A program made the translations under genes and the position numbers. A DNA stretch of 64,000 bases from Clonostachys chloroleuca (taxonomy: Eukaryota; Ascomycota; Sordariomycetes; Hypocreales; Bionectriaceae), in contig JBANAY010000004.1 in assembly GCA_037952775.1 (NCBI GenBank), forward strand, positions 3,038,001-3,102,000, in the 5' to 3' direction. The notes under the pieces are model-generated. The model was not told the DNA's origin and ran no database searches. It was given only the letters and a program-made list of their open reading frames with translations. Within the stretch, counting starts at the first letter, position 1, and every line of letters starts with the position of its first letter. Below are positions 10,873 to 21,979 of this stretch, one piece after another.

Positions 10873-11455
10873 ATGGCGGACATGTACCAGATTTACGACG
10901 AGGCGGAAATGTAAGAGAGACGCGATAAGGGCCAGGCGGGAATGATTTAGGGCACGTAAGCATGATTGGCACTGCTTAGACTCAAGGTTAAAAACGGCAT
11001 GCTCAGGTTGGGTGATATACGGGAGCTTGGTTGCACATTTCATCCATCAGCGATAATTGTACGAGGCGAAATTAAAGAGTAGATGAATCTCGAAGAATAG
11101 CGGAGGGAAGAAAAGTAAATAAGGAGAAATAAATGAATGCTACCAGTTTTGATTCCGAGTGATTGTTGTTGCAGCTGTGTATCTGTGACGGAGAGAGGTA
11201 CTGGCAATGCGTGATGCTTGGCGTTGTTGGGGCGGACTCTGATTGTCTATCTGGTCCATATCCGTTCATCCACAAGGATGCAACTACTAGCCTTAGGGAA
11301 AGGTACTAAGTAGGCACATTACTTAACCACCACCACTACGTGTCCTCACCTTTCGCGCTTATCTTCGAGGCCACCGCTTTCCAATCTTCAGAATCGTGTC
11401 TGCCACCGAGATATTCTGCGTAATTTGAACGATATTTCAGCTGAATTAATCAATT
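10873..11455. other. Intergenic region between YIF1 and the Mpv17-family gene
   Basis: A 583-bp stretch with the YIF1 3' UTR and the upstream region of the next gene. No gene, strong repeat or RNA was recognised. Confidence 0.5.
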
Positions 11456-12243
11456 ATGGCTCCTTCACCAGTTAAGGAGGCCACGTTCCAAGCTGTTCTG
11501 CTGAGCGGTGTGGCCAACATGCTGGCACAATACATAGAGTCATACAAGAATGAGGTAAGAAACGGCTCAAAAAAATCTCATAAATCTTTCCAGTTGAACC
11601 ATGGGCTCTTAAGATTGATGATGGAATTGCGTATAGGTTGAGTTCAAGATAGACTGGATACCCTTCTTCCAGTTCATCTTATTTGCCCTTCTCAGCACGC
11701 CTCCAAATTTCTATTGGTAAGAGACCTTATTACGTACCAACTGGGTAATCGGAAAGGGGCTTCAATACTGACTGGCTTAGGCAATCGTTTCTTGAGTCTA
11801 CATTTCCAGCTCACCCACCTGCACCTCATCCCAAGAAGTCGGATGAGCCTGCTCCTCCACCCAAGCTATCAATTCGCAATACTGTGATCAAACTGGCTTT
11901 GGACCAAAGTGTGGGCTCCGTTGTCAACAACATGTTGTTTGCCCTGTACAGCCGAGCAATTCGCGACGCAATGCCAGGAGCCCCTCCCATTTACAACGTG
12001 TTCAAGGCGATTGACTACTGGACGACCCGAGGCACTGTGGACTTCTCCAAGGTAGATTTCAAGGAAGTGTGGGACGGCGCAGTTGGTGAGCTCTGGCCCA
12101 TCATGCTGGCGTCTTGGAAACTCTGGCCGTTTGTTTCGGTGATCAACTTCACCTTGATTAAGACCGTGCAAGGAAGGAATCTGGTTGGTGGAATTGCAGG
12201 GATTGCATGGGGCACCTACATGAGCCTGGCCGTCTCAAGTTGA
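11456..12243 (+). CDS. Mpv17/PMP22-family membrane protein
   Basis: Family members are small four-helix proteins of the peroxisomal or inner mitochondrial membrane that influence solute permeability. Exons are 11456-11554, 11637-11716 and 11781-12243, with introns of 82 and 64 nt, giving 213 residues. The start MAPSPVKEATFQAVLLSG is followed by a first helix ending AQYIESYKNE. The second exon carries VEFKIDWIPFFQFILFALL and STPPNFYW. The last exon ends with the diagnostic region ELWPIMLASWKLWPFVSVIN and a final hydrophobic helix. The W..KLWPF..xxN pattern is the family signature. Peroxisome versus mitochondrion cannot be decided from sequence; the short basic N terminus does not look like a strong mitochondrial presequence. 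Confidence 0.92.
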
Positions 12244-13288
12244 GAGACAGACCTGTGGTCTCCTAATGGCATCATCATGGCGTGCCTCTCTAGCGTGGGA
12301 CGAGACGGAGTTAATGCTGGTTTGGGGACATTGATTCAACCTGTGGGGGGGTCATAGAGGGGCTCATCATGGTTCTCTCGGTAAGGGACAGCAAAAAGGT
12401 GATAAATGGTCAGGATAGATTATAGACATCACTTTGTTTGCCATGGTTCCCTTTTGTTGTATAAGTGCCTTACGTACCTATATTGTCAGCTTGCTTTTCC
12501 AGAACCTAAGCGCTGTCTATGGCAGGCTCGTTGGGCTACAGCGCTATTCCGCCTGAGGAGACAAGCGACTGACAAGTATAAAACATGGCACATCTAGGCA
12601 CTTGAGCATTGAACCTCGGTACGATATCAAAACAATTGATCTCATAATAAATAAAATATCAAACTAAATATCGTGTAATAACCTATTATTCACTCATTAC
12701 TGTGTTTAATAAAAAAGGAGGTCCCTGCCCTACGCGAACAGAGCTTTAGTGTGCCATGTTTCATTTCACCCGCTTGGGAGAGTACTTGCCGGGCGGTTAC
12801 AGCCTGTAATCAGGTTCCGCCCTATGCCCATTAAAACGCCACGTCCGCCACACCCATGCTAGCGGTACACACCTAATATCGCAGGTACTTCCAACAGCAC
12901 GTTTACAGCAGGTGAGCGGCGGTACCGTTCTGTGGCTACTCAGTCCTTTGAACCCACCAAGTCGTCGATCGGGTGGAGCTGAGGTTCATGATTGATCTCG
13001 CGTGTTTCGTCGGCGACTTTCTCGCCCTTTTCGCCTGCTCCAACTGAGTACGATCGGCCTATACCACGGTATCGCTACCGATGACCATGTGCGAGTGAGC
13101 GCCTCGCTTCAGACCATCGCGATAGGCCTGCGCCATCGCTGTCGGCAAACGTATTCCTTCCTACGACTGGCTCTACTCTATCCTGGAGCTCCTAAGCGAC
13201 GAACCTAGCGACAATCCATGGAGTTTTCCCTGTCTACGATCGGCTCCCCGCGCTTTCCTCCGGTCGATTACGGCTGTCGTTTAGAATA
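12244..13288. other. Intergenic region and long leader of the hybrid kinase
   Basis: A 1,045-bp stretch. The first part is the 3' UTR of the Mpv17-family gene. An AT-rich part at 12630-12715 divides it from a GC-richer upstream region of the kinase. No gene was recognised. Short open frames (for example 13002-13208) look like chance or upstream ORFs. Confidence 0.5.
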
Positions 13289-16200
13289 ATGGCATCTTCG
13301 CTCAAGGATGCCAATCTCGTCGGCCTGCTCGACTCTGATCCTCGACCGACCTTCATTGTCGCAAACCAGAAGCCTGGCTCGACTGCGCCAAAGGGGTCTG
13401 GTGACCAACCAAAGGGAATCATATATCATAACCCGGCGCTTGGCTCGAACTCAACACTCCTACATGCCATTCTTGCGATCCCAGAAGATGATATTCAGTC
13501 TCCGTTCTGGAGTTGGGTAAATAGCCCAGTTCCCGAAACCCGCGACTTGAAACTTGATGCGCATCATTCGCTTTCGTATCTTGGTGTATACTGGACCAAA
13601 AATGTTGTACAAAATCAATGGATTGTCATGAGTGGGAATGAGGCTCCTCCGTCATCTGAGCCTCCAAGAAAGAAGCGATTGAAGGTCATGGAAGGGGTTG
13701 CGAGGATACATCACTCCGAGCCGGTGAGCACGCAGGCCGTTGACTTTGCGCCCATGGATAAGCAAGAGCTTGAGAGTGCCGCCGCGATACCTTTGTTCCG
13801 AGACAAGCCACAGCCTGTGCTTATGTTGCCGAATTTTTCATCAGGCCTGGAACCCTTCCTCGATGTGATCCAGAGTATCGACTGGGCTCGGCATTCCCTT
13901 GGTCCTATGAACTCTTGGCCTGTGCGATTGCAAGAAGCATTTAATCAAACTATCTCTGACTCTAGACCAAGCTCGATTTTGTGGGGGCCAGAATATCTAA
14001 TGTTATACAACGAGGCTTTCTCCAAATTCGTTGGCACAGATCATCCGCATGCTCTTGGCCGATCAGTCTTGGAGATCTGGCCCGAAATCAAGGACAAGTT
14101 AGATCCCGTATGGAACGCGCCCCCTAACAAACGCTGTAGGCTGGAAGATGAAACCAGATTCTTTGTTCCGAAATCTGACGACCTGAAAGAGGAGACATAC
14201 GTTAAATGGGCCCTCAATCCTATCGTCGAAGGTAGATGCCTGGGAATACAGCATTCTGTGCTCGAGACAACTTCAATGCGGCTCTGGGAGAGGAGAATGA
14301 AAATGTTGATCGACTTGGGTAATGCTCTGGTTACCGCAAGAGATGTGCAGTCTTATTGGGCCAAGACGTTGGAGGAGCTCGAGCGATGGAGTCCAGCATA
14401 CGACGTTCCACTGGCATTCATCTATTCAGTCGTGGATGATGATGAACTTGATTCGTCGAGGTCTCGTTACGACTGCCCCAGAACGTGTAAGTTGGCAGGT
14501 TCCCTCGGAGTGCCGGCTGGCCATCCTATCGCGCCGCCCATTCTTGATCTTCGGGACACGGATGATGGACTGGCGCCGAGCTTCCGTGAGGCGCTTCAAG
14601 CCCAAGTTGCCTTACTCCTCCAGAAGAAAGATGGGACCTTGCCAGAGAGGCTTCTGGATGGATTGGAGTGGCGAGGTTTTGGTGATGCTTGTCAGAATGC
14701 TGTCATCTGCCCTATTCGACCAACTAATGACGAAAGCATTATGGGCATCCTATTTTTGGGTCTTAATCCTCGGCGGCCTTACGATAATGATTACCGGCAG
14801 TTCATTTCGCTTCTCCACCAGAAGTTGACAAGTTCCCTTGCATCAACTGTTCTGCTAGAGGAAGAAGCACGACGCGGTAGAAACGCAGTGGCACAAGCAA
14901 CCCATGATACCGCCATGCTGCAACGGGAGCTCGCATGGCAGACGGAGCAGACCAACAAATCGTTGCAAAACTTTGAGGCTGTCGCTGAATTTATCCCTGT
15001 GGGAATGTCGATTACAGACAACCACGGCAACGTCACATTTGCCAACGACGCTTGGTATCGAATAACTGGATACCCGAGGGGACCTATTGCTCCAGGGGCA
15101 CTGCAAAAGTGCGTTATTCCTGAAGACAGGCCCAAGATCGTGCTGGCATCTGAGGAGCTGGAAAAGGTTGAAACTGTGACGTTCGAATTCCGCATCCCCC
15201 GGACCGAACCTCAGCTTAATGGGTCTAGGCCACGAAATGGCTCTGTTGCAGGCATTGATGATAGGGTCGGACGTCACGTACTGGCATCTACAAAAGCAGA
15301 GCGTGCTGATGATGGTAGAGTTATCAGGATGCTGACTTGTTTGACCGATGTGACGGAACAGAAGGACACTGCAGAAGAGGCTGTGAGGCGTGCGCAAGAA
15401 GCACAGAATCTGAAGCGCCTTGCCGAATTTGCTACTGTTGGAATGTATGACATTAGCCTGGACGGGCGGTTGCTCAGTGCCAATAATTCCTTCTGGGAGC
15501 TGTGTGGATTGCCCAAAGTCGATTTGGTCAAGGTAGATCTCGACCCATGGCAAACATGCGTTGTGGAAGAAGACCTACCGATTGTGCAGCAGAAGTTAAA
15601 TGAGCTGCGAGCATCTGGCCGTTCCCAGTCTGCCGAAATCAGGCTGAAGACCACCTGGAGGGCTGAGAATACCATTGGCCAGGGAATCACATCTGCTCGT
15701 TCCGTGCTTACGACCTTCATACCTGTAAAGAGCTCCGATGGCGTTATCCAATCCTTCACTGGTTGCATTAGCGATGTGTCTTTGCAGAAATGGCAGCTGG
15801 ATCAGGAAAGGAAGCGCAAGGATGAAGCCATTGAGTCAAAGCGTCAGCAAGAGAACTTCATCGATATGACGTCCCACGAGATGCGGAACCCGTTGAGTGC
15901 CATTGTCCATTGCGCCGATGCCATCGTTGCGTCTCTTGCTAGGGTAGAAGAGCTTGACGAAGTGACAGAGCCGATGACGCCTTCACGAGCCACCACAGGT
16001 CTACCACAGTCCCAAAGCGAAGAACAGGAAAGAGTCAGCCAAATGAAGAGACTCATCAAGGATAGTATCGAGAATGCAGAGACCATTGAGACCTGTGCGC
16101 AACACCAAAAACGCATTGTCGACGATATCTTGACTATGTCTAAGCTGGACTCAAAGCTTCTCGCTGTCACGCCTTGCACAGTGGACCCTATCCATATTGT

Positions 16201-17464
16201 GGCTGACGCACTCAAGATGTTTGATGTCGAAGCTCGAAGGGTAGACATTGCTTTGACGTCTGTGGTGGACCCATCATACACCGACCTGGGTCACAAGTAC
16301 TTGGATTTGGACCCTTCTCGCCTCAAACAAATTCTTATCAACCTTCTTACCAACGCACTCAAATTTACCAAGTCTGGCAAGGTGCGGAATGTGACAATTT
16401 CTGTAAAAGGATCCCTATCGCGGCCCGGTCGTGATATGACAATTGCCGATTTCATCCCCCGCTTCCAAACCGAAGCGGATGATTACGAGCAGCCCGCTCT
16501 GAAAGGCCGGAGCAACCCTGTATATCTACTATTCGAGGTCACAGACACAGGCCAAGGTCTAAGCGAGGGAGAAATGGGTACCCTTTTCAACAAGTTCGTC
16601 CAAGCCAGTGCAAAAACTCACGTTAAGTACGGGGGGTCTGGCCTTGGGCTTTTCATATCAAGGAGACTCACAGAGCTACAGAATGGGGCAATTGGTGTGT
16701 CGAGTGAGGTAGGAGTTGGGTCTACATTTGCCTTTTACATCGAGGCCTATGTTCCGAGCCCAGAGGCGCTGGCAGAAGCTGAAGCCACTGCGGCGGCGGC
16801 CAAAGTCGTCAACAGACTAGAAGCTGAACGATCTGGAGTGACATTAGAACCTGCAGAAAAGCAGGGAGCAGCGCTCAAGGAAAATCGACTCCATAAGAAG
16901 GTTCAGCTGGGAATCGCCGTTCGCCTGGATGGTATTCTTGTTGTGGAGGATAACCTTATCAACCAGCAAATCACTCGGCGTGGTCTGCAAGATAGGGGTT
17001 ACTTGGTGGATGTTGCCAACCATGGCGTAGAGGCGCTGGAGAAGTTGCGCAAATCGGTCGGGGCAAAGGCCAAAGCACCTGGTCAGGGTGAGACGACAGT
17101 CAAGGCGCTCAGTGGAGGCAGCCGGTCAAATAACAGGAGCTCCTTCTCGGGTAGCAACAATGCGCAGCCTATCCCCATCAACCTCGTATTGATGGACATC
17201 GAGATGCCTATTCTTGACGGACTCAGCTGTACCAGGCAGATACGGGAGCTTGAACAGGATGGGTCGGTGTTCTGTGCATCTGGGGGGCGTATTCCTATCA
17301 TTGCGGTTACAGCAAATGCGCGACCGGAACAAATAATGGAGGCCAAGCAGGCCGGGTGTGACGATGTGCTTGTCAAGCCGTATCGTATCCCGGAGCTGGT
17401 GGAAAAGATGCAGGTCGTTGTCCGAAGGGTTGTGGGACTCAGTCCCAATTCCCCGGCAGCTTGA
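13289..17464 (+). CDS. Hybrid histidine kinase with PAS domains and receiver domain
   Basis: A 1,391-residue sensor kinase for a His-Asp phosphorelay, probably feeding an HPt protein and the stress MAPK route. It is a single exon with no membrane helix, so it is likely cytosolic. Order: a fungal N-terminal region; a PAS-like block near residues 180-330 (LGPMNSWPVRLQEAF, SSILWGPEYLMLYNEAF); a GAF-like stretch near 340-530; and two PAS domains near 560-700 and 710-840. Next come the HisKA H-box FIDMTSHEMRNPLSAI (His863) and the ATPase with N-box LKQILINLLTNALKFTKSG (Asn1018), then DTGQGL and KYGGSGLGLF. The C-terminal receiver has acidic residues E1220/D1221, phospho-acceptor D1303 in LVLMDIEMP, and K1363 in VKPYR. 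All catalytic residues are present. The exact fungal HHK class is not assigned. Confidence 0.95.
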   Translation: MASSLKDANLVGLLDSDPRPTFIVANQKPGSTAPKGSGDQPKGIIYHNPALGSNSTLLHAILAIPEDDIQSPFWSWVNSPVPETRDLKLDAHHSLSYLGVYWTKNVVQNQWIVMSGNEAPPSSEPPRKKRLKVMEGVARIHHSEPVSTQAVDFAPMDKQELESAAAIPLFRDKPQPVLMLPNFSSGLEPFLDVIQSIDWARHSLGPMNSWPVRLQEAFNQTISDSRPSSILWGPEYLMLYNEAFSKFVGTDHPHALGRSVLEIWPEIKDKLDPVWNAPPNKRCRLEDETRFFVPKSDDLKEETYVKWALNPIVEGRCLGIQHSVLETTSMRLWERRMKMLIDLGNALVTARDVQSYWAKTLEELERWSPAYDVPLAFIYSVVDDDELDSSRSRYDCPRTCKLAGSLGVPAGHPIAPPILDLRDTDDGLAPSFREALQAQVALLLQKKDGTLPERLLDGLEWRGFGDACQNAVICPIRPTNDESIMGILFLGLNPRRPYDNDYRQFISLLHQKLTSSLASTVLLEEEARRGRNAVAQATHDTAMLQRELAWQTEQTNKSLQNFEAVAEFIPVGMSITDNHGNVTFANDAWYRITGYPRGPIAPGALQKCVIPEDRPKIVLASEELEKVETVTFEFRIPRTEPQLNGSRPRNGSVAGIDDRVGRHVLASTKAERADDGRVIRMLTCLTDVTEQKDTAEEAVRRAQEAQNLKRLAEFATVGMYDISLDGRLLSANNSFWELCGLPKVDLVKVDLDPWQTCVVEEDLPIVQQKLNELRASGRSQSAEIRLKTTWRAENTIGQGITSARSVLTTFIPVKSSDGVIQSFTGCISDVSLQKWQLDQERKRKDEAIESKRQQENFIDMTSHEMRNPLSAIVHCADAIVASLARVEELDEVTEPMTPSRATTGLPQSQSEEQERVSQMKRLIKDSIENAETIETCAQHQKRIVDDILTMSKLDSKLLAVTPCTVDPIHIVADALKMFDVEARRVDIALTSVVDPSYTDLGHKYLDLDPSRLKQILINLLTNALKFTKSGKVRNVTISVKGSLSRPGRDMTIADFIPRFQTEADDYEQPALKGRSNPVYLLFEVTDTGQGLSEGEMGTLFNKFVQASAKTHVKYGGSGLGLFISRRLTELQNGAIGVSSEVGVGSTFAFYIEAYVPSPEALAEAEATAAAAKVVNRLEAERSGVTLEPAEKQGAALKENRLHKKVQLGIAVRLDGILVVEDNLINQQITRRGLQDRGYLVDVANHGVEALEKLRKSVGAKAKAPGQGETTVKALSGGSRSNNRSSFSGSNNAQPIPINLVLMDIEMPILDGLSCTRQIRELEQDGSVFCASGGRIPIIAVTANARPEQIMEAKQAGCDDVLVKPYRIPELVEKMQVVVRRVVGLSPNSPAA

Positions 17465-18273
17465 GAGGAGAAGACGGGGATCTTTCTTTTCTTGTTTCTT
17501 CTTGTGAGGCCATGGGTATCAGCCGGTGTTACTCTCAGCATCGGGAGCGGAGTCTTGGGTGATTTTATGCATAAAGAGTTTGGCGCCTTCCCCCTTGGTG
17601 TTCCTGCATTGCGGCGAAACAGAGCGAGGAGGAGCATTGCTACGTGATTTATCATCATAGTCATATCATGCCAGCATCAGTGGTTCTACTATGAGTATTT
17701 TTTGTTGTTTCTCCGTTTTGTTATTCACTTGTCATTAGATTTTTCCGGTTCGGTATCTACCACTTCGGGACGGTGTTGCTAAGCTTGACATTTACGTGGA
17801 AATATCATTTTCGGCATCAACTGGTGTTTGGTTGTCTTGTTAGAGAAGCCGAGTTAGATGATGATACGACTTTACTGCTGGATTCTGATTGGTGCGAAAA
17901 CTACGTCATCATTGTCTCCGCCGACCTATTGAACGCCTTTTTATATTATTTACATCTTGTATAGACGATACCAGAACAATACCAGCTATTGCCTGCAATA
18001 TGAGCAAGAAATATAACACTTACCTGTGCAACTACCTCCTGTGATGATTGATGACCCCCACGCTTTCCCTCCAGTCTGTCTTATATAGCCTCCCCACATA
18101 GCACCAAACTGCGGGGGAGGGGTTAAAGCGCTGGTGGCCGACATCGCCATCTGAGCCGACAAGAGCCTTTTAATTCCGTTCTCGACCTATTCCGCACTTC
18201 AAATCTTAGTACAACTCGTCTTCCCCCCTCATAAACTCAGGACAGGCCCCCATCATCTCCCAGTTGTGCCTCC
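17465..18273. other. Intergenic region
   Basis: An 809-bp stretch with a T-rich kinase 3' UTR and a pyrimidine-rich promoter (ccccctc, tccctcc blocks) before the next gene. No gene was recognised. Confidence 0.5.
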
Positions 18274-18862
18274 ATGAACCCTCTGTTCCTCCGACAAAGA
18301 CTCACCTCCACATTCCAACGACAAGCCAGGTCTTACAGCAAGACAGCAGCCGCAGCAATGGCCGACCGTGTGCACCGCGTGACCATGTTCAAGATGCCCA
18401 AGGAGGAGGATCGTAAGCGGATGCTGGAGGCGTATAACGCGCTGGCTAAGAATAATCAGAAGGTTCGTTGAGCAAGTCACCGCCCCCACCACCATCCTGC
18501 AAATCCTCTTCCCTCTCTTCCCGCCCCCAATTCTGCCTTCACGCGAGAAATGAAAGAAGAAAGAAAGAGAGAGAAAGGAGAGAAAAAAAAAAGTTCCAAG
18601 GCTAACGAATTCCTTCCGTGTTGTGCAGGACGGCAAGCCGTACATCCTGTCCATGGTCGTCGGCCCCGCCGAGGAGGACCAGCGCAGCCAGGGATACACC
18701 CTCGTCTCAAAGACCGAGTTCGCCAGCCTGGAGGACCTGAGGTACTACGACGACGCCTGCACCGCCCACGACGGCGTCAAGGCCGTGGTCAGGTCTGTCC
18801 AGTGCGACGGGATCCTCACCGTGTACTTCAAGCCCCAGGAGATTGGCGGCATTGCCCCTTGA
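18274..18862 (+). CDS. Small stress-responsive alpha-beta barrel (Dabb/ferredoxin-like) protein
   Basis: Exons 18274-18462 and 18629-18862 encode 140 residues. The 166-nt intron uses a weak donor, gttcgt. The core begins MADRVHRVTMFKMPKEEDRK and continues through KPYILSMVVG, FASLEDLRYYDDACTAHDGV and GILTVYFKPQE, the pattern of dimeric alpha-beta barrel (Dabb/stress-responsive) proteins. Their molecular role is mostly unknown. The first 28 residues (MNPLFLRQRLTSTFQRQARS...) are rich in Arg, Ser and Thr with no acids, as in a mitochondrial presequence. Starting at the second ATG (18358) would give a leaderless cytosolic form. A run of 28 As follows 57 nt after the stop. Confidence 0.85.
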
Positions 18863-18916
18863 GAGGACTGGGCTGGTGTGCAATGTTGGGAGGCAGAAGC
18901 CATGATGAGTCTACGC

Positions 18917-18919
<3 letters not shown>

Positions 18920-18947
<28 letters not shown>
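18920..18947 (+). repeat. 28-nt poly(A) tract
   Basis: An uninterrupted run of 28 As lies in the 3' intergenic region, 57 nt past the stop of the alpha-beta barrel gene. That gene has an intron, so it is not itself a processed retrocopy. A simple homopolymer is the plain reading. Confidence 0.95.
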
Positions 18948-18950
<3 letters not shown>

Positions 18951-19131
18951 ATAGAGGAAGAACTGGCATATAAAGATAAAGAAAGTTTTTTTGAGAAATG
19001 AAAATTATCCTTAAGGAAAGTAAACCTGGGTATCTGTATCTATGCGCTGCCAAATGACCTTCCACGTGGCCACGTTTCCCTCCCCTACCTCCAAAAACAC
19101 CGAGAAAACAAAAGAAAGTAAAAAAAACTCA

Positions 19132-20004
19132 TTAAATTGATACGATTGGGGCAGGGACCAGGCCATCTTCGGCATGGGAGCGCTTCTGCTCAATCACCTC
19201 CTCGGCCATGGCCCGGCCTCGCGCCCGCTCCTCGGAATTCCTCTTAAGCCCATCCATGAACATGCCGTAACCCCGTTCCATCTGCTTGCCGTACACACTC
19301 TGCATAGCACCGTTCAGGCCCCCGAAAAACGTCTCCCAGCACACATAGTCTGTCATGTTTGGGTCGTCGGGGGAGGTGACGAGCTCGTGGACGCGCTCGT
19401 TGCGGAGGAGAAAGTTGGCCATTTTACCACGCGCTCGCCAGGCCATCCTCATGCAGATGCGGCCGTCTGGGCGTATGTACTGGTCCAGGGCGCTGACTTG
19501 GAGTTCTGGACAGGCCTTGGTGTTGTAGGTGGGGTATTTAGAGTTCTGCATCACAGCCGAGGCATTCTCGGGGACAGAGGCGACGTCCAGCAGCACATGC
19601 GGGGTGAAGGTAGCACCATCACGCAAAGTGCTCGGTAGGTTGGCGATGGCGGCCACGGAAGGGTCCCGGGCGACGATGGGAGGTATCGGCGCGGTAGATC
19701 GAGGTTGAGAGTTGACCTGGATTGTGGGGCAGTACCGGTTCCATGAGCTGTAGGAGCGAGTATCGAGGAGAGCGGAAGCGACGAGGGCGATGGGTGCGTA
19801 GATGCGGGTGGCATAGATGATGGAGGCAGAGCCTCTCTCCTCAGGCCAAGTCAGCGTTGGGAGGCCAGGCTGTATGAATCTGGGCCGCTGCTCAGGTGCG
19901 ATGCAATCAGGCGTGAAGGATTTGGAGGAACTCGAGGAAGGTTTTGATGAGTGTGTGGACGAGCTGCCCACTGAGGCGCGGCCCGATGATGACATGGTAG
20001 CCAT
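19132..20004 (-). CDS. START-like (SRPBCC fold) fungal protein
   Basis: An intronless 290-residue protein. After a Ser-rich N-terminal 35 residues comes a region starting SIIYATRIYAPIALVASALL and DTRSYSSWNRYCP, typical of the first strand and helices of SRPBCC/polyketide-cyclase-like domains that bind hydrophobic ligands in a deep pocket. Later parts include FTPHVLLDVAS, YIRPDGRICMRMAWRARGKM and VHELVTSPDDPNMTDYVCWETF, which fit the following strands and final helix. The C-terminal tail is charged (EERARGRAMAEEVIEQKRS). No signal peptide or membrane helix is visible. The ligand and function are unknown. A second ATG lies three codons downstream. It converges with the alpha-beta barrel gene. 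Confidence 0.8.
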   Translation of the reverse strand: MATMSSSGRASVGSSSTHSSKPSSSSSKSFTPDCIAPEQRPRFIQPGLPTLTWPEERGSASIIYATRIYAPIALVASALLDTRSYSSWNRYCPTIQVNSQPRSTAPIPPIVARDPSVAAIANLPSTLRDGATFTPHVLLDVASVPENASAVMQNSKYPTYNTKACPELQVSALDQYIRPDGRICMRMAWRARGKMANFLLRNERVHELVTSPDDPNMTDYVCWETFFGGLNGAMQSVYGKQMERGYGMFMDGLKRNSEERARGRAMAEEVIEQKRSHAEDGLVPAPIVSI

Positions 20005-21979
20005 GGTCTTTGTTGGCTGGAGTTGTGCTGTCGAGTTGTTGCCTAGGTAAAACCGTCCCCTTCCCTCAGTGGAAGTTGGGCATGAGAGTAGTTAAAGGCA
20101 GGTTCAGCTGAGAAGGAACAAAAGAGGGCTGCGGCACAGCTTTAACTGAACTTCTCAAATGGTCGACTGGCAGGCGATCGCCGCTCAAGGGTGGCACCAC
20201 CCCAAGCTGAATCTCACCCACAGCACAGTCGTGGTGGCCCCGGGCTGCCATGATTTCGACCTGGGCCATGTTCTCTGTAACATGGGTCGCATAAGTGGCC
20301 TACCCAAGCGTGAGCAGCCAGACCGCAAGCCCTAGTTGCAGGACTGGAATTGGCGCCTGTGACTGGGCATCTCCGAATTCCCTAATGTGGCAGCCTGCAG
20401 ATAGTTTGGATGCTCTGCCCGACCCACGATCCAAGCAACCGACGAACTCCATGCCCAGTCGGCGGGCACGACATGGAATGGGCGGATGAAACAGTGGTGG
20501 ATGCTGGTGCGAGTCTGTTAGTGGTCTCGGATCTGTGGGCCCAGCGCAAGTCGTTGCCGTCGTCTGCATCGCCCTCACTTGTCAGCCAGCCACGGCATTG
20601 AATAATACGAAGTGACGGAAAATAGAAAACATACAGCCCTGGCAGTAGCTGGCGGGAGCCAGGCGCACCTCTGGGCTCAAGTCGAGTCGTGCCGGAAAGG
20701 GGCTGGCATGAGATGCGAGCATGTAGCACAAGAATAATTCTTCATACAAGTCGGTTGCAATAGGGCTGCCTGACCTGTCCCACAGCAGACGGGGATGCGG
20801 TTATCCACGTTGTCCACGTTGTCCACGTTTCTCAGGCTCTCCAGGCGACCGGCAGGTGCCGTACCTGGCACCAGATCGGGGCAGATCGACTGATTAATGC
20901 AGCTTAATAAGTCTTGGGGAGAGGCAGCGGAAGAGTCACCATGGAATGGACTTTTGCTTCCCTTTTCCCCTTCCAAGTGCCGGTGGTTGACTCCATTTAC
21001 CTTCTTTCGTCGCTCTCAGCGTCCGGGGTCAGAACCCAGGGCCCTCCCCATCTCTGGATGCAGACTTTTTAGCGATCGTTGAGGTAGCATTCGCGTATGC
21101 CCATTGATCCTCCCCCTCCTGTCAACCCGGGCATAGCGTAACGCCGTACGATTCCACCCGAGGAATGGGGAGAGTTGGATTTTCACTGAAGTTGCTTTGC
21201 TCGCGATCCCTCAGGATTAAAGTCATCCGTCATTGTCAATGCAGGCAGTAAATCTTTTCTTCGATGGGTGGGAATTAAGGGCTTTGGGCACTGGAGCCTC
21301 CCAATGTTCCATGCGACTGGACACAGGCGAATCGAGTCCACTAATTGTCGATGCAGGATCCCAAGTCATTGGCTTCATTTCTGAATTTCTGCTTACCTTT
21401 CCTGAGACCATCATCCCTGTAGCTGGGTAAATTTAAAGATGGCATCGTTGCTTTCTGGTGGGTTAGGTGTGTTTCGTGGAGAAGCATCACTTAATGATGA
21501 AAGCAGGACCCGCTCAGGAAGGTACTTGGGCCAATCAGCCCATATACGTCTCAAGGGTCATTCTTGGGAAGAGAATTTCTGAGGCCTCGAGGCGACAGAA
21601 AATTTCCATGAACTAAGTGTTGCACATATTTTCAAGTTTTAGCATCACAGATGTTGATAGTTCTTCACTGTTAGCGACTGCCGCTATTACCTCCGAATAT
21701 GGTAGCTGGACGTGAGCTTAGTCAGCAAGGGTGATGCCATTCTCAACTCCAAGGGATTTGGGCTAGTCCAGACCAACTACATACGAGCAAGTCACATCTT
21801 CTTCCCAGGGTCTTCTTGTTGCCCGTAGTACAGCCCGTAAGCTTGTCGCAGCTTGTCGCAGAATAATCGCTCCATTTGCTGGGCTTGATGATTCCGGGCC
21901 GGTCTTCATAACATCCTACCGCCTCCATCTGATGAAATCACCTGCCTTCAATGTGACAAGCAGTACATAGGGCGTCATC
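20005..21979. other. 1.97-kb intergenic region
   Basis: No convincing gene in either strand. It holds three tandem copies of a 9-bp unit (ttgtccacg) around 20802-20829 and a perfect 10-bp tandem duplication (gcttgtcgca) at 21841-21860. The right part serves as promoter for the SEA-complex gene. Confidence 0.55.
20802..20829. repeat. Short 9-bp tandem repeat
   Basis: Three near-identical copies of a 9-bp unit (ttgtccacg with one variant) lie in intergenic DNA. Too short to be more than a microrepeat. Confidence 0.85.
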
